From: Mortierella sp. BCC40632
Lineage: Eukaryota; Mortierellomycota; Mortierellomycetes; Mortierellales; Mortierellaceae
Direction: 5' to 3'
DNA length: 64,000 nt
Assembly (NCBI GenBank): GCA_011634665.1
Contig: WAEK01000007.1
Location: forward strand, 1,661,501 to 1,725,500
In this document: piece by piece, positions 46,427-56,949 of the stretch
How the letters are laid out: each line of letters begins with the position of its first letter
Numbering within the stretch: the first letter of the stretch is position 1
The notes under the pieces: model-generated
What the model was told of the DNA's origin: nothing
What the model saw: the letters and a program-made list of their open reading frames with translations, nothing else
Databases searched by the model: none
Program-made: the position numbers and the translations under genes

Positions 46427-48529
46427 ATGGAGACGGCTGAGCATTCCACTCGACCTTCCGTTCTTCCCGCCAAGCTACGATGGCGGCCATACGCCAACGG
46501 GAACACTTTCAAGGCTAACGGCCGACGGAAGCAAATTACTGAGATTCAGCAACAAAATCAACAACAACAGCCAGACTCGCAACACCGACAGGAACTGGAT
46601 GTGAAGACGATTGCTAAAAAAGTTCGGGCGAAATCCCACCGTCCTGGCAAGTCTCATAGCATACCTGTTGAGCTCGAGCTCCACTGGGAACAAGGCGAGA
46701 CCATCGAGTCTATGAGCCATGGCGGCTATCATGGCATCCATCCTGATCACCACAGCCCTGGTCATATTATACACCACAAACATGACTCTCAGAGTGATGA
46801 CTCTGGCTCGGAGGGTTCAGCGGCTCGATCCCGACCACACTATCGCTCTACAAAGTCCTCTGCCTCAGCATCTCTACCTTCACCGCCAACATCCTCGACC
46901 TCGCCTTCGTCCTTAGGTTTGGACTTTTCTGGAGAGGAGCCTGATTTCACACGATTCAAGGCTTCCGTTCCAAGTCTCACAGGATCGGACTTTCTGCGAA
47001 AGGGATTGCCTGTCCCCGGTATCGAAGGCAATTCATCCTTCCACGTTGCCCTGAATTCGTTGTTAGAGAACCACCGAAATCTACAGCAACGGGAGCTTCA
47101 GCAGAAACAAGTGCAACAACAAAAAGTCCCAGATCAGAGCTCGGTCACGTTGGCTTTATCCGATATTCCCTCGCCCACTTCGGTTGTGGGTCCACCAGCG
47201 ACACTCTCCACCTGGGGTGGCTCTACTAGCTCGACCTTTCCAACATGCTATCCGACTAAGAACATCTCTGCGACCGAGTTGCTTGGGATGACCAACATTG
47301 ATGAGTTGCTGGCTTCTTGTGGTTATAGCATTAGCCTAGGGGATCCCAATAGCCTCTCAATGGGCAATGGGTCCAACATTTTGGCCTCGCCCATTTCCAG
47401 CACTCAATCAGTTCATTCGTCCCCAGTTCACGGAGCGTCTGATTTTTTTGATCCAAGTGTCCCAACCATGGCGCAGTTGGAAGCACTCATCGCTCAGGTA
47501 CCCTTGATCCAAGGGGATTCACCACAGCCTTCCGCGCCACATCAGAGCCAACAGCCGACTCTTTCAGCCACAGCCACAACCACCACAACCACCACAACTG
47601 CCTTTGTGGATCTTTTCCATAGCTTTACTTCACCCTTTACATTTCTTTCCGGTGGAGATCCACTCATTAGTGGCAACTCTACGAGTTCGTCGTCCATGTG
47701 GCCTTCATTGTTCCCAAAGACCACAGAACAAGTCGTTACAGTGGGCCACCTTGTCTCTCCCAAGCTAGTTGAAACAGCCGTGCAAACCGACGGTTGGTCC
47801 TCTACCGAGTCATCCCCGCAGGTAACAAAGATGATGTCACCACCTGCAGCAAGCGTTTCCTCTCAAGGCTCTCCCTTGGAGATTTCAGAGCAAGTAGCTA
47901 CGGATCCAGAATGGCTGGCCTTTCTGGATGAGGCAGTCTCGAGCTCCAATATGGAAAGCGTTACAAGTCCGAGCTCAGGTGTTGAGATCAACGCGATCGA
48001 GTCTGCTCCTCTTACCTCCTCGCCTGGACAAAGTCGTGGAAGCTCGAAGGGGCTTTTGGACTTGGCGGGAGACATGTTGAGTGTTCACGCGATGACCCCT
48101 ACGGGTTACCGGAATGGGTTCTCGACGTCGAGTGGGTCCTACGGACGGACGGACGGCGCGGGCGCCGGTAGCTTGGTCCGGATGCTGAAGAAGGGAGGCT
48201 CTCAGCGGACCTCCAATAGTGACCGCGCGAAGACTGGCTCTTTTGGTGCACGGCCCAACATCCCCTCACTCCCAAGACCGTCCACCACTCAGAAGTCGGT
48301 GGTCAAGAGAGAACGGACCAAAGTGGAAGAGGAGAAGACGTCCGAGTCTGTTACAAGGAAAGCACTCCCTACAAAGGATGACGATGATTCGATGGCCAAA
48401 ATGAGTCCAAGTCGCGTCTCTATCCCAGGGGTAGCGGCGAGTAGGGCTGTAGCAAGCAATGATAAGGATGGCATGGGTGGATTGATGTCCATGTTCCGAG
48501 GACTGTGGCGAGGAAATGGGGACACGTGA
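46427..48529 (+). CDS. 700-residue Ser/Thr/Pro-rich orphan protein
   Basis: I do not recognise this protein. A single uninterrupted frame of 700 codons, in a genome where most genes have introns, starts at an ATG that follows a T-rich leader. The N-terminal 90 residues are basic and Gln-rich (KLRWRPYANGNTFKANGRRK). A His-rich patch follows (GIHPDHHSPGHIIHHKHD, about residues 100-120). The middle is Ser/Thr/Pro-rich with a Thr repeat (about 47570-47600). The last part is basic, with a short conserved-looking end (GLMSMFRGLWRGNGD). No membrane span, enzyme motif or zinc-binding pattern was found. It is mostly disordered and may be regulatory, which is inference only. Confidence 0.65.
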   Translation: METAEHSTRPSVLPAKLRWRPYANGNTFKANGRRKQITEIQQQNQQQQPDSQHRQELDVKTIAKKVRAKSHRPGKSHSIPVELELHWEQGETIESMSHGGYHGIHPDHHSPGHIIHHKHDSQSDDSGSEGSAARSRPHYRSTKSSASASLPSPPTSSTSPSSLGLDFSGEEPDFTRFKASVPSLTGSDFLRKGLPVPGIEGNSSFHVALNSLLENHRNLQQRELQQKQVQQQKVPDQSSVTLALSDIPSPTSVVGPPATLSTWGGSTSSTFPTCYPTKNISATELLGMTNIDELLASCGYSISLGDPNSLSMGNGSNILASPISSTQSVHSSPVHGASDFFDPSVPTMAQLEALIAQVPLIQGDSPQPSAPHQSQQPTLSATATTTTTTTTAFVDLFHSFTSPFTFLSGGDPLISGNSTSSSSMWPSLFPKTTEQVVTVGHLVSPKLVETAVQTDGWSSTESSPQVTKMMSPPAASVSSQGSPLEISEQVATDPEWLAFLDEAVSSSNMESVTSPSSGVEINAIESAPLTSSPGQSRGSSKGLLDLAGDMLSVHAMTPTGYRNGFSTSSGSYGRTDGAGAGSLVRMLKKGGSQRTSNSDRAKTGSFGARPNIPSLPRPSTTQKSVVKRERTKVEEEKTSESVTRKALPTKDDDDSMAKMSPSRVSIPGVAASRAVASNDKDGMGGLMSMFRGLWRGNGDT

Positions 48530-49144
48530 GGCTGGAGTAAAGGAAACAGCAAGTCCAATATGTAGAGTAGAGTAACTGTATTGAAATGTAATATATATAT
48601 CCGGGGGACTAGAGCTGGTCCCCCCTCCCCACACACGCAGATGAATGCTAATGGTTCATGGTCCATGGCCCGATATGGCTGGGGATGGCGGTGCAGTGTG
48701 GGGCGCAGTGGGACGGGAAACGGAGCGGGAGGATGTCGGAAGGGGCGCTATTCCGCTGAATGGTCCGCAGGGAAAAAGGTGGACACGGCTGTGCACAGGG
48801 GAGGCGGAGCCGAGGCGTAAGGGAAGAAGATAGAAAAAAGGGTCACAAAAAAAAAAAAAAGAGCGAACGAGCGAGCGAGCTTGTTTCTTTTGGCTCTCAC
48901 TCTTCTCTCGACTTTTCTTTCTTTCTTTCTTTCTCTCTTGCTGTTGCTCTCGCTCTCTCCCACACTTGCATTGCTCGTCAAACCACACCCGCCCACTCTT
49001 TCTCACACTCACACACATTCGCACCCATTCGCGTTCTCTCTCTTTCTCTTTCTCTCTCTCTCGCTCTCCATCGATCCTAACTACAGCAACAACCGCAACA
49101 ACCGCAACAACCGCAACAACCGCAACACCCACTGAATCACCACA
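48530..49144. other. Intergenic region with repeats
   Basis: TA repeat (48593-48600), A run (about 48846-48860), CTTT repeat (48916-48935), CT-rich tracts and a 9-bp tandem array in the leader of the next gene. No coding signal was supported. Confidence 0.6.
49086..49130 (+). repeat. 9-bp tandem array in a 5' leader
   Basis: Four exact copies and one imperfect copy of GCAACAACC end 14 nt before the ATG at 49145, so they probably lie in the mRNA leader. Confidence 0.9.
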
Positions 49145-51678
49145 ATGGCCCCCAAGTCATTGGTACGCTCCTTTTCTCTTGCCCCCTGCTCGTTCACACA
49201 CCCACTCTCACTTTTATCACTCCTTCTGCCATTTCTCAATGTTTTATTCGACCTGATCCGACTAACGTTACCACCCACAACCCGTCCTTCACCATGACCT
49301 TTCATTCCATTGCATCGTGTGATGCATCAGATCCCCAAGGGAACATGGCCTAGGGCTACCCTGTACCTCGTTGCACTCCAGGTGCTCATTAGTGTCGTCC
49401 TCGAGTCTCTTGTGCTGCGTGAACACGTTCTCCGGTAAGAGCGTACTTTGACCCGCAGTAAAAATAACCTGCGCGATAGTAGTTCTTCCTTCTCCCTTCC
49501 TCGAGGAGTAGGAAGGAAGAATGAAGAGCAAGAGGGAAAAAGTCCAGCCTTTTTTGGTTCTTTTACTGACCTAGTGAACGCCCAACTCTTGTACCCGATG
49601 TGTATGTGTGCCATTTTGCTTTCTATTTCTAGAATCACCATGGGCCCAGATCTAAACGCGCTGAGGTATGCAAACACCGCCCTTGTTGTACCTTGTTTTT
49701 TTTATGCCTTTCTGTTGCTGTTGCTGTTGCTGTTGTTTTTATTATTGTTTGACTCAAGGTCTTCGTTCCAGCACTGTCAAGTCCGCTCTTTCTTCACTCA
49801 CAGTTTTTTTTTTTTATTCTCTCGTTCATTTTCACGCTCCACTTTTGTGTCGTCATTTCTCGGGAAACACCGAACAATTGGCTGACACATACACACACAC
49901 ACGACAGTACGCCCAATGTCATCTACCCCATCCTCTACCTCTTTGGTATTATCTGGCTGCTCGTGCTCTGCGTCGATGCGCTCTTCTATCAAAACCAGAT
50001 CCAGGTTGTTGCCTTCACCATCTTTAATATCCTATGCTGTGCCTGTAAGTAGTCGATCCGTGAGCAGCATTCACCCCAACCATCTATTCCTTCCACTTTC
50101 CTCCATCTCCTCTTTCTTCCCCTTTTGGCCAAAACCCAGGCTGAGTTCTTAAAATAGCAACAGCCCACATTTCACTCACTGTTGCGGAAACGTGTGTCAG
50201 CAGCGTCTGTGCTCAACCCCTCACCCCCCTCTAGACTCGAAGCATGATGAATGATTGAGTTGGATCACCCGTTGCTGTTCCTGTCTCTTAACTCTGACTC
50301 AACCTTTTTCTCTTCCTCTCTCTCTCTCCCTCTCTCTCTCTCCCTCTCTCCCTTAGACGGCGTCCTCCAAACGACTTCCGACTGGGCAGCCCCAGGCGCA
50401 ACCCCATTGCTGAGGGCTCTAGACATCGCCATCACTGTGACTATGGGTGTTGGCTCGCTCTTCCTCATCCTTGCTGCATGGAAACTTGCTGCAGTCTTTG
50501 GCTGGGAGATGTATCGCTTCCTTGGGGCGTAAGTGAAAAAAAAAAAGATATATACCTTTTTGTTTGAAATGCATGAGGGCGGGGATACCCCGAAACAGTT
50601 GAGCACGTTGAACTAATATCTTTTACCTTATCTCATACTCCCCTTTACCTCCCTCCCGCCCATTTACTCTCAAACTCTCCACGCGACATTCATTAGTGAC
50701 TTGAACATGAGGAGTAAGGAGCATCCAATTCTGTTTCTACAACAACATGGCAATCGTTATGGCATGGGATGAGGACTCGTTGAGGAGACAAGGATATTTT
50801 TATACAAAGGAGTTCTTACTCATCGACATTATTTCTGTTCAATTGCGACCTTTTTAGAAATGCACAAGGGTTATGAGATCTTGATGACCTTTCTCAAGCT
50901 CGACGTGTTCTTCTTTGTGGCATTCGCCGTTCAGCTGTTCACTCTTGTCGGCACAGTCAGTGAACCTATTGCGACCTTGCCGAATGGAGTCGCTTTGACC
51001 CGCCATCAGTTGTTGTTGGGTCTCGCTATTCCTGGTTCGATGATCCTGCTGTCACTCTCGTTCTTTGGATATATGAGAGAAAACAAGATTGCCAGCATGA
51101 TTGTGATGGTGTGTCTCACCGCTGCAGAGCCATACTTTGTGTACCAGTTGAATGAAGTCCATCAACCCCATAACTATGATCGATTCGCCAACTCTCGAAA
51201 GTACCTCACCTTCTTCAGTAAGTTTCATTTGCACTGGAAAATGAGCGAAGTCTGATCTCAATTGCTACTCGTCTGTGATTCAATACGCGCCTATCTGACA
51301 CTTTTGTATTTTATTGGATGACTCTCTACTCACTGCCTTGTAGTTTCCGTGACGATGGTTCTTGTTTTGATCACCCTCTTCTTTATGGCCTACTGCTTCC
51401 GCAACTTTGGCAAGGGTCTTTTGATTTCTTCGGCCAGCAAGGGATCAAGTGTCTACAGGCGACCATTTGAGATTGACGAGGATGTGACGGTTGAATCGAT
51501 GCCTTCTCTCAACGGAACAGGAGAAGACGGAGCGACACAGCGACTGATGGCGTACCCGGCATTGAAAAAGATTCAGGAGACGTACAAGGTCGAACCTCAC
51601 AGTGCTGGCTCCTCCCGGCCTTCGTCATCCTCACAGCCATCTCAAAAGTCGTATAATGACAAGATGGAGATTGAATAA
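49145..51678 (+). CDS. Polytopic membrane protein of the UPF0658 (Golgi) type
   Basis: Eight exons (49145-49162, 49331-49434, 49633-49665, 49908-50044, 50357-50528, 50697-50713, 50858-51217, 51344-51678) join in continuous phase to 391 residues. About seven hydrophobic spans alternate with short loops. The central GWEMYRFLGADLNMRKMHKGYEILMTFLKLDVFFFVAF and the later FGYMRENKIASMI resemble the fungal UPF0658 Golgi membrane family as I recall it. The function of that family is not established. Exon 6 is only 17 nt but supplies ADLNMR and restores the frame, which supports it. The cytosolic tail is Ser-rich (SAGSSRPSSSSQPSQ) and ends KMEIE. The gene structure is well supported, but the family name is less certain. 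Confidence 0.82.
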
Positions 51679-52062
51679 GAATACCCTTTACAACATATCA
51701 TCATTCCATTCTCTTGATCCCTCCCCTCTCTATATCTTATTTCCGATGCAGGGACCAGCCCTTGTAATATAACCACTTTTCTAACCCAAAAAGAAAAAAA
51801 AATTATTCATTCATTCATCACCACCGCTAATAAAATGGCTGATCTTTTGTTGGCTGTGTCAAACACACATCCGGTCGAGCGAGCGAGCGAGCGAGTAAAC
51901 CTGAATGGTCTAAAGAACTCTTCAAGGATTTTGTCCGCAAGCATTTTGAATCGCTTTAAAAAAGCTATCCGACTAGAATTTTCTTCCATCCTTCAAATAT
52001 AGACGTCCTCTTATTTTTTATTTTTATTTTTATTTTTTTTTATTTGTTTGTTTGTTAGTTTT
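51679..52062. other. Intergenic region, convergent gene ends
   Basis: A short GAGC repeat (about 51877-51895) and T-rich DNA. No gene was seen. Confidence 0.6.
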
Positions 52063-53147
52063 TTATTCGTTCTTCTTGGGCTGCTGTTCCTTTTCCTGAG
52101 CCTCTCCAATTTCTTTAGCCATCTTTGCAAACTTTTTGGTCTTGACGTTCCTGAGGTTCATCTCGGCCTTTTCGATACCAAGATCGAGTGCAGCCTGATA
52201 AGCCTGAATCGCTCCGTCGAAATCGCCGTTTTGTTCACTGATCACAGCCAAGTTGAACTAGAAGGAAAAAAAAGGAAAAGGAGAAAAAAAAAAAAAGGAG
52301 CAAAGGAATAGAGATGAGTAGTTATTCTTTTGTCTCTCCAAATACTTCACTCTGCCTACTGTGTATTAGAAGAGAGAGAAGGAGATGTCAGTTCAGCTTT
52401 CTTTCTTTCTTTCTTTTTTTACCTGAATCTCAGGATCCTGAGGAGAAATGTTGGCTGCCGCCTGAAGATGTCTCAAGGCCTCGTCCAAGTTGCCGTTCAG
52501 TTTGATATGAGCCGTTGCAATATTCGTGTGAACATCAGCATGATGAGGTGAGAGCTTGAGAGACTCTTGGAAGGCTTTGATCGAGGATTGGAAATCGCCC
52601 AACTGAAAGTATCCAATACCCATGTTGTAATGGGCGGCGGCTATCTCAACAAACAGTGGTTTGGTAGGAGGGGAGAGAGAGAGAGAGAGAGAAAAAAAAA
52701 AGAGAAAGAGAAAAAAAGAGTGTGGAACGTATGTTAGCCCTCTTTTCCTTTTTCTTCTTCCTTCCAATATTACCCGGAGAGGACTCAATTACCGGTGGGT
52801 CGGACGTTGAGACTGCGCTGGAAACAGCTCATGGCCATAGGGATCATATCATTGTTCAAGAACGAAACACCCTCCTCCATATACTCTTGAGCCTCATCCA
52901 AGACGCCATCCTGCTTCATAAAGTCAGCATAGGACAACGATGTTGCAAAGCCCTTCTTCTCAACAAATGCTGCTGATCCCGTAGTGGAGTGGTTGTCCTT
53001 CTTGGTCAAACGACCGACCGCAGGAGCCAAGCTGGTCAACGAGCGAACTCCAGTGGACGAACGCAAGAGCGCAGAGCGGCTTGAACCCTTGGCGGCCGAG
53101 GCAAGGAGTTGGCGGGCATAGCATGCAGTAGTTCTGAGAGATGCCAT
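52063..53147 (-). CDS. TPR protein with a probable mitochondrial presequence
   Basis: Exons 53147-52793, 52640-52423 and 52257-52063 give 255 residues. The first 60 residues are rich in Arg, Ser and Ala with almost no acidic residues (MASLRTTACYARQLLASAAK), as in a matrix-targeting signal. Three or four tetratricopeptide repeats follow, including AAHYNMGIGYFQLGDFQSSIKAF, HTNIATAHIKLNGNLDEALRHL and FNLAVISEQNGDFDGAIQAYQAAL. The acidic/basic tail (KMAKEIGEAQEKEQQPKKNE) is likely helical. TPRs mediate protein-protein contacts, so it may be an assembly or import factor, but I cannot assign a specific role. Confidence 0.8.
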
Positions 53148-53231
53148 GGTTGAAATGATTTAGTCAGCTTGAAAGATCAGAATGAAATGGAACTTGATCG
53201 TCTCTTTTTTTATTTAAGAAGCAGGAGGAGA

Positions 53232-55263
53232 TCACGTGTGGCATCGATCGATTGCTTGTCCAGAGGACTGGGGTGCGACCCAACTCCGGATTGTGATATA
53301 CAACGTAAACATCATGGCCACCACGCCAAATACAAAGATTAAGCAATCCATCACCTTGGCTCTCCGGGTCCTTGCACACGCTCGATAATGGAATAAGGCT
53401 GGAAAGATAAAACACAAGGGAATACAGGCCACACTTCCTGTCAACGATACAAACTTGTCTAAATTTGCTGCTCCAACCAGAAATGATATGACGGCACAGG
53501 TAAAGATCAGGAGAATCCGAAGAAAATGTTGAAAGAGTCTGACCCGCGACTTTTCAGCCATCCATCTTGTTCCGTGAAAAAGACCTCGGTTCCTGGTTTG
53601 ACGCCAAACGGATTGAGAAGTCCCTGAAGGTTCCCTAAATCCATGCTCACGGTCATGGGTAGTCTCTTCTCTTCCTCTATCTTCTTCTTCTGCTTCATCT
53701 TCGCCTCTCCCACTATCAGTTCCTTCTCCAAACAGGGCGTTTTCTGCGATACGAGCAGCTGGTGCGAGCGCTAATGGGATGGACAGGATGATCGCCAATG
53801 GATAAAGGATTTCGACCGCCAAGGTCCAATGTGATTGGATGGGCAAGTTTAACAGGACGATAGTTTGGACTTGATTTCCATAACTGGCGTAGCAAAGAAC
53901 GCCTACAGAACCAATGACCAAGGTAATGATGGTCATGGTAATACAAAGGACTCTGGGGAATTTTTCTGGTTCACGCATTGATTCGGTGATTGGGATGACT
54001 ATGCATGTGGTATTTCAAGCAATATCTCAGCAGGTTAGTTCAACCCTTCACCGTTTGTTTCTCTCCATGTCATACAACAAGCAAAAGAAAGAAGCTCTCC
54101 TTACTGAGACCGATGCCTTCATATGCAAAGACAGCTGTGCTGATCAAGAGTGCAAAGTCATCCTTGTTCAACCACCAATTTACTTCTGGCCCTATTCCTC
54201 GGGCCGGATCTGTCAAAGTCCTAATCGAGTCTGTCCAAAGACAAAGAATCCCAAAGACAATCAATCCATTCGCAACTATGGATGGAATCGAAAGCACAGA
54301 CATGCGTCGAATTAAGACTAAAGGGATCAAGATCACTAAAGGGATCAAGATATAAACCCGTTCAGCAATGGCATCAAATTGACAATGACTAATGCTCAAC
54401 ACTACTGCTCGTAGGTTTTGAGAGATAAAGATGAGATAGGCACACACAAAACCGAGTTGAGAGATAAAGACGGATAAGAGGACAAGGGTTCGCATCCAGG
54501 GACCGAAAAGGACGAGACCAATGTCTTGAAATGAGACAGGGATCAAGAGTCGAACCTGGATCAACATGAGAAATGCTATTGAGCAGATCCAGGCGATAAA
54601 CACGAGCATCAAGCAGGAGAACAGGATGCCTAGCTCACATCCATATTGAAGGATGGAAGGAGGGGGAAAAAAATAGGAAAAGGATTTTAGACTATCATTG
54701 GTTGGACCAAGTGGGAGAAGAGGAGGAGGGGTTGAGGAGTTCGGAGGAGAGGTAAAGGTGAAAAGGGGAAAGGAGGGGGATCGAAAAAACTGGATCATTC
54801 TCTCTCACTCACTCACTCACTCTCCTCTCTTTCATTCCTTCTTACCTCCATTCGAAAAGGCCTTTGGCAGAAAGAGAACTCCTGTACCAATAAATGCCTT
54901 GATTAACAAGAAACTGGCTCTTAATGCAGAAACATTCCTGGGTCCTGTAGATGTCAAATGTATATCATGATCAACTGGAGGAGTCGTCAAAGTACTTCTG
55001 CCTTCTTCTTCTGCTTCTTCTTCCACAAAGGGACCTGTCATTGTTTGTTCAGACTTGTTGGATTCAGGTCTAGAATCCTCCTTTCTCTCAACACCTGAAT
55101 CCTCTGGTTTCCAGGATAGAGTCTCTTGGTCATGAATGTTTGTTGGCTTTAGATCCATCGAGGATGAATCCTGTTCTTGGATTCTGCCCATGTCATGAGC
55201 AATCATGGTCCTGTCCCGACTTGAGTTGGTTTGATGTTTTTCTGATACTGGATGAGTGTTCAT
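53232..55263 (-). CDS. Amino acid/auxin permease family transporter, vacuolar AVT-like
   Basis: This is a predicted vacuolar amino acid transporter (AAAP family; AVT3/AVT4-like from its long N-terminus and the ILFSCLMLVF start). Exons 55263-54846, 54629-54105 and 53998-53232 give 569 residues. A hydrophilic Ser/Glu-rich N-terminus of about 115 residues precedes about eleven membrane spans. The first has the family motif LLIKAFIGTGVLFLPKAFSNGG across the first intron. Others include the SVFISQLGFVCAYLIF span and the FAYEGIGL-IIPITESMREP segment across the second intron. A cytosolic loop (SGRGEDEAEEEDRGREE) breaks the second half. The start is the ATG at 55263. A longer frame to 55293 begins with GTG and was not used. 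Confidence 0.88.
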
Positions 55264-56949
55264 GGCCGAGATACTGACTGACAAGTCCACCACAAGGTCG
55301 AGGAATAGTCGTAAATCAAGAAAAGTTCGAGGTTGGCTGCCACCAAAGTCCTTTTACAAAATGAAGTGTGATCGAAGCTGGCACGCATTCGCTAAGAGAG
55401 AGTGCTAAAGGACGAGAGTAGATGGAATTGATATTGACAGACTGCATGCGTTGCCTATTCGCCAATGCTAAGACTGATTATAGAGAGATCTTGAAGAAGA
55501 GTAGAACTATTCCAGCTCTGGAGAGGTGTCGTTGTTCGTTGTCGTCAGGATGAGGGCGATTAGAGTAAGGTGAGCGAAAAAGAAGAAAGAAAAAAAAAAG
55601 ATAGAGCTGTGATTAAGATCGGGATTTAGGCCCTTGAGAAACGACGGTTTGGATAAGGGGAAAGGGGAAGAGAAGGGGGGAGGGAGGTGTGGGGTGAGGA
55701 AGCAGGAAAAGAAGAAAAGAAGAGATCCGACTTTTTTTTTTCTTTTTCCTTTTTTTTTTAGGACTGCAAAGTTGATCTTGTTGAAAACTCTCCAGTATAT
55801 CTAAGATGTTCCTATTCTTTTCTTTTTTTTTTTTTTTTGCCACAACTACTCCTGTCAACTCTTTTCTTTTTGTGAGTCTTGATTTTTTTAGAACCATTGA
55901 GAGAAAGAAAGCCTGGAGCATAAACACGCACACAAAGGGGTGGATGACAATGGCAGGGATCAGGAGAAAAGAGATTGAGGAGGTGACTGATGGCTGGATG
56001 CCCTTGTTTCCTTCCCGACATGGGCCCCGTCGTTGCTGCTGCCTCATGAGCCCTCTCTCCCTTTCTTTCTTCCCTTCCCTTTCTTTCTTCCCTTCCCTTC
56101 CCTTCCTTCCTTCCTTTTTTTTTTTTTTTTTTTTTTAAAAAAACATCCAAGAATGACAAGAAATAGGGAATGATATCTGTCTCTGGAAAGAAGAGGATAC
56201 TTTTTTTTCTTTTCGTTTTTCTTTAACACTGAGGAGTTCCCCCTTTTTTTTTTCTCTTTTCAGAGATATGGGAGACGCCCGAAAGAAAGAAAGAAAGAAA
56301 GAAAGAAAAAAGGAGAAAAGACTTTCTTTTCTGTGTGTTTATGTGGAATGGCTAGGTAGGTGAGAAAGGGAAAGGTGGTTGAAAATAACAAAAAAGAAAA
56401 GAAAAGACAAGAAGGTTGACGAGACTTTAAAAGAAAAGAAGAGAAAAGGGGGGAGGATCTTGATAAAACCAGCCTAGGTGTTACTTGTGTTGCAGAGTGT
56501 TCTTCTCCCTTTTTTTTTTTTTCAAAGAGTGAATGCCCTTTTCACAAAGGCATACAACACTGGAAAAAAAAAACGGCAAATAGGCGACAAAGGCATTACC
56601 GCCGAGAGGAAAATGTTTACCTAGAAAATGAACCAAAACAGCGGCAAAAAAAAAAAAAAGGTACTCTGTGCACCCTTCATTGTGCGCAATCATGTCATCC
56701 TTAGTGAAACGCAAATCTGGATCTCAACAGTAAGCACAGCGACTCCCCAGAATACTCCTCCCCCCTCTTTCTCTCATGGACAATAACTCAAAAGATCGTT
56801 TGCATGTATTTGAAGGTGACAGAGGAGAATGAGTGAGTGAGTGAGTGAGCGAAAGGGGGGGGGGAGGTCCTTTTTTTTTATTATTATTAATATGCTACGA
56901 ACTCAAAAGAAAAAAAAAAATACAGGGTCGGCATAAAAAAAAAAAACAA
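55264..56949. other. Homopolymer-rich intergenic region
   Basis: About 1.7 kb of alternating A-, T-, GA- and CT-rich tracts, with long T runs near 55825-55838 and 56117-56136 and an AAAG repeat at 56280-56308. The open frames here are low-complexity only. No gene was supported. Confidence 0.65.
56280..56308. repeat. GAAA tetranucleotide microsatellite
   Basis: About seven GAAA units inside the homopolymer-rich intergenic block. Confidence 0.85.

Noticed and set aside
48656..49132. 158-codon minus-strand frame with Glu/Arg/Lys repeats
   Set aside because: It is produced by CT-repeat and tandem-repeat DNA in the leader of the plus-strand gene.
54846..55293. Longer start of the AVT-like transporter at 55293
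   Set aside because: The codon there is GTG. The first ATG in frame is at 55263.
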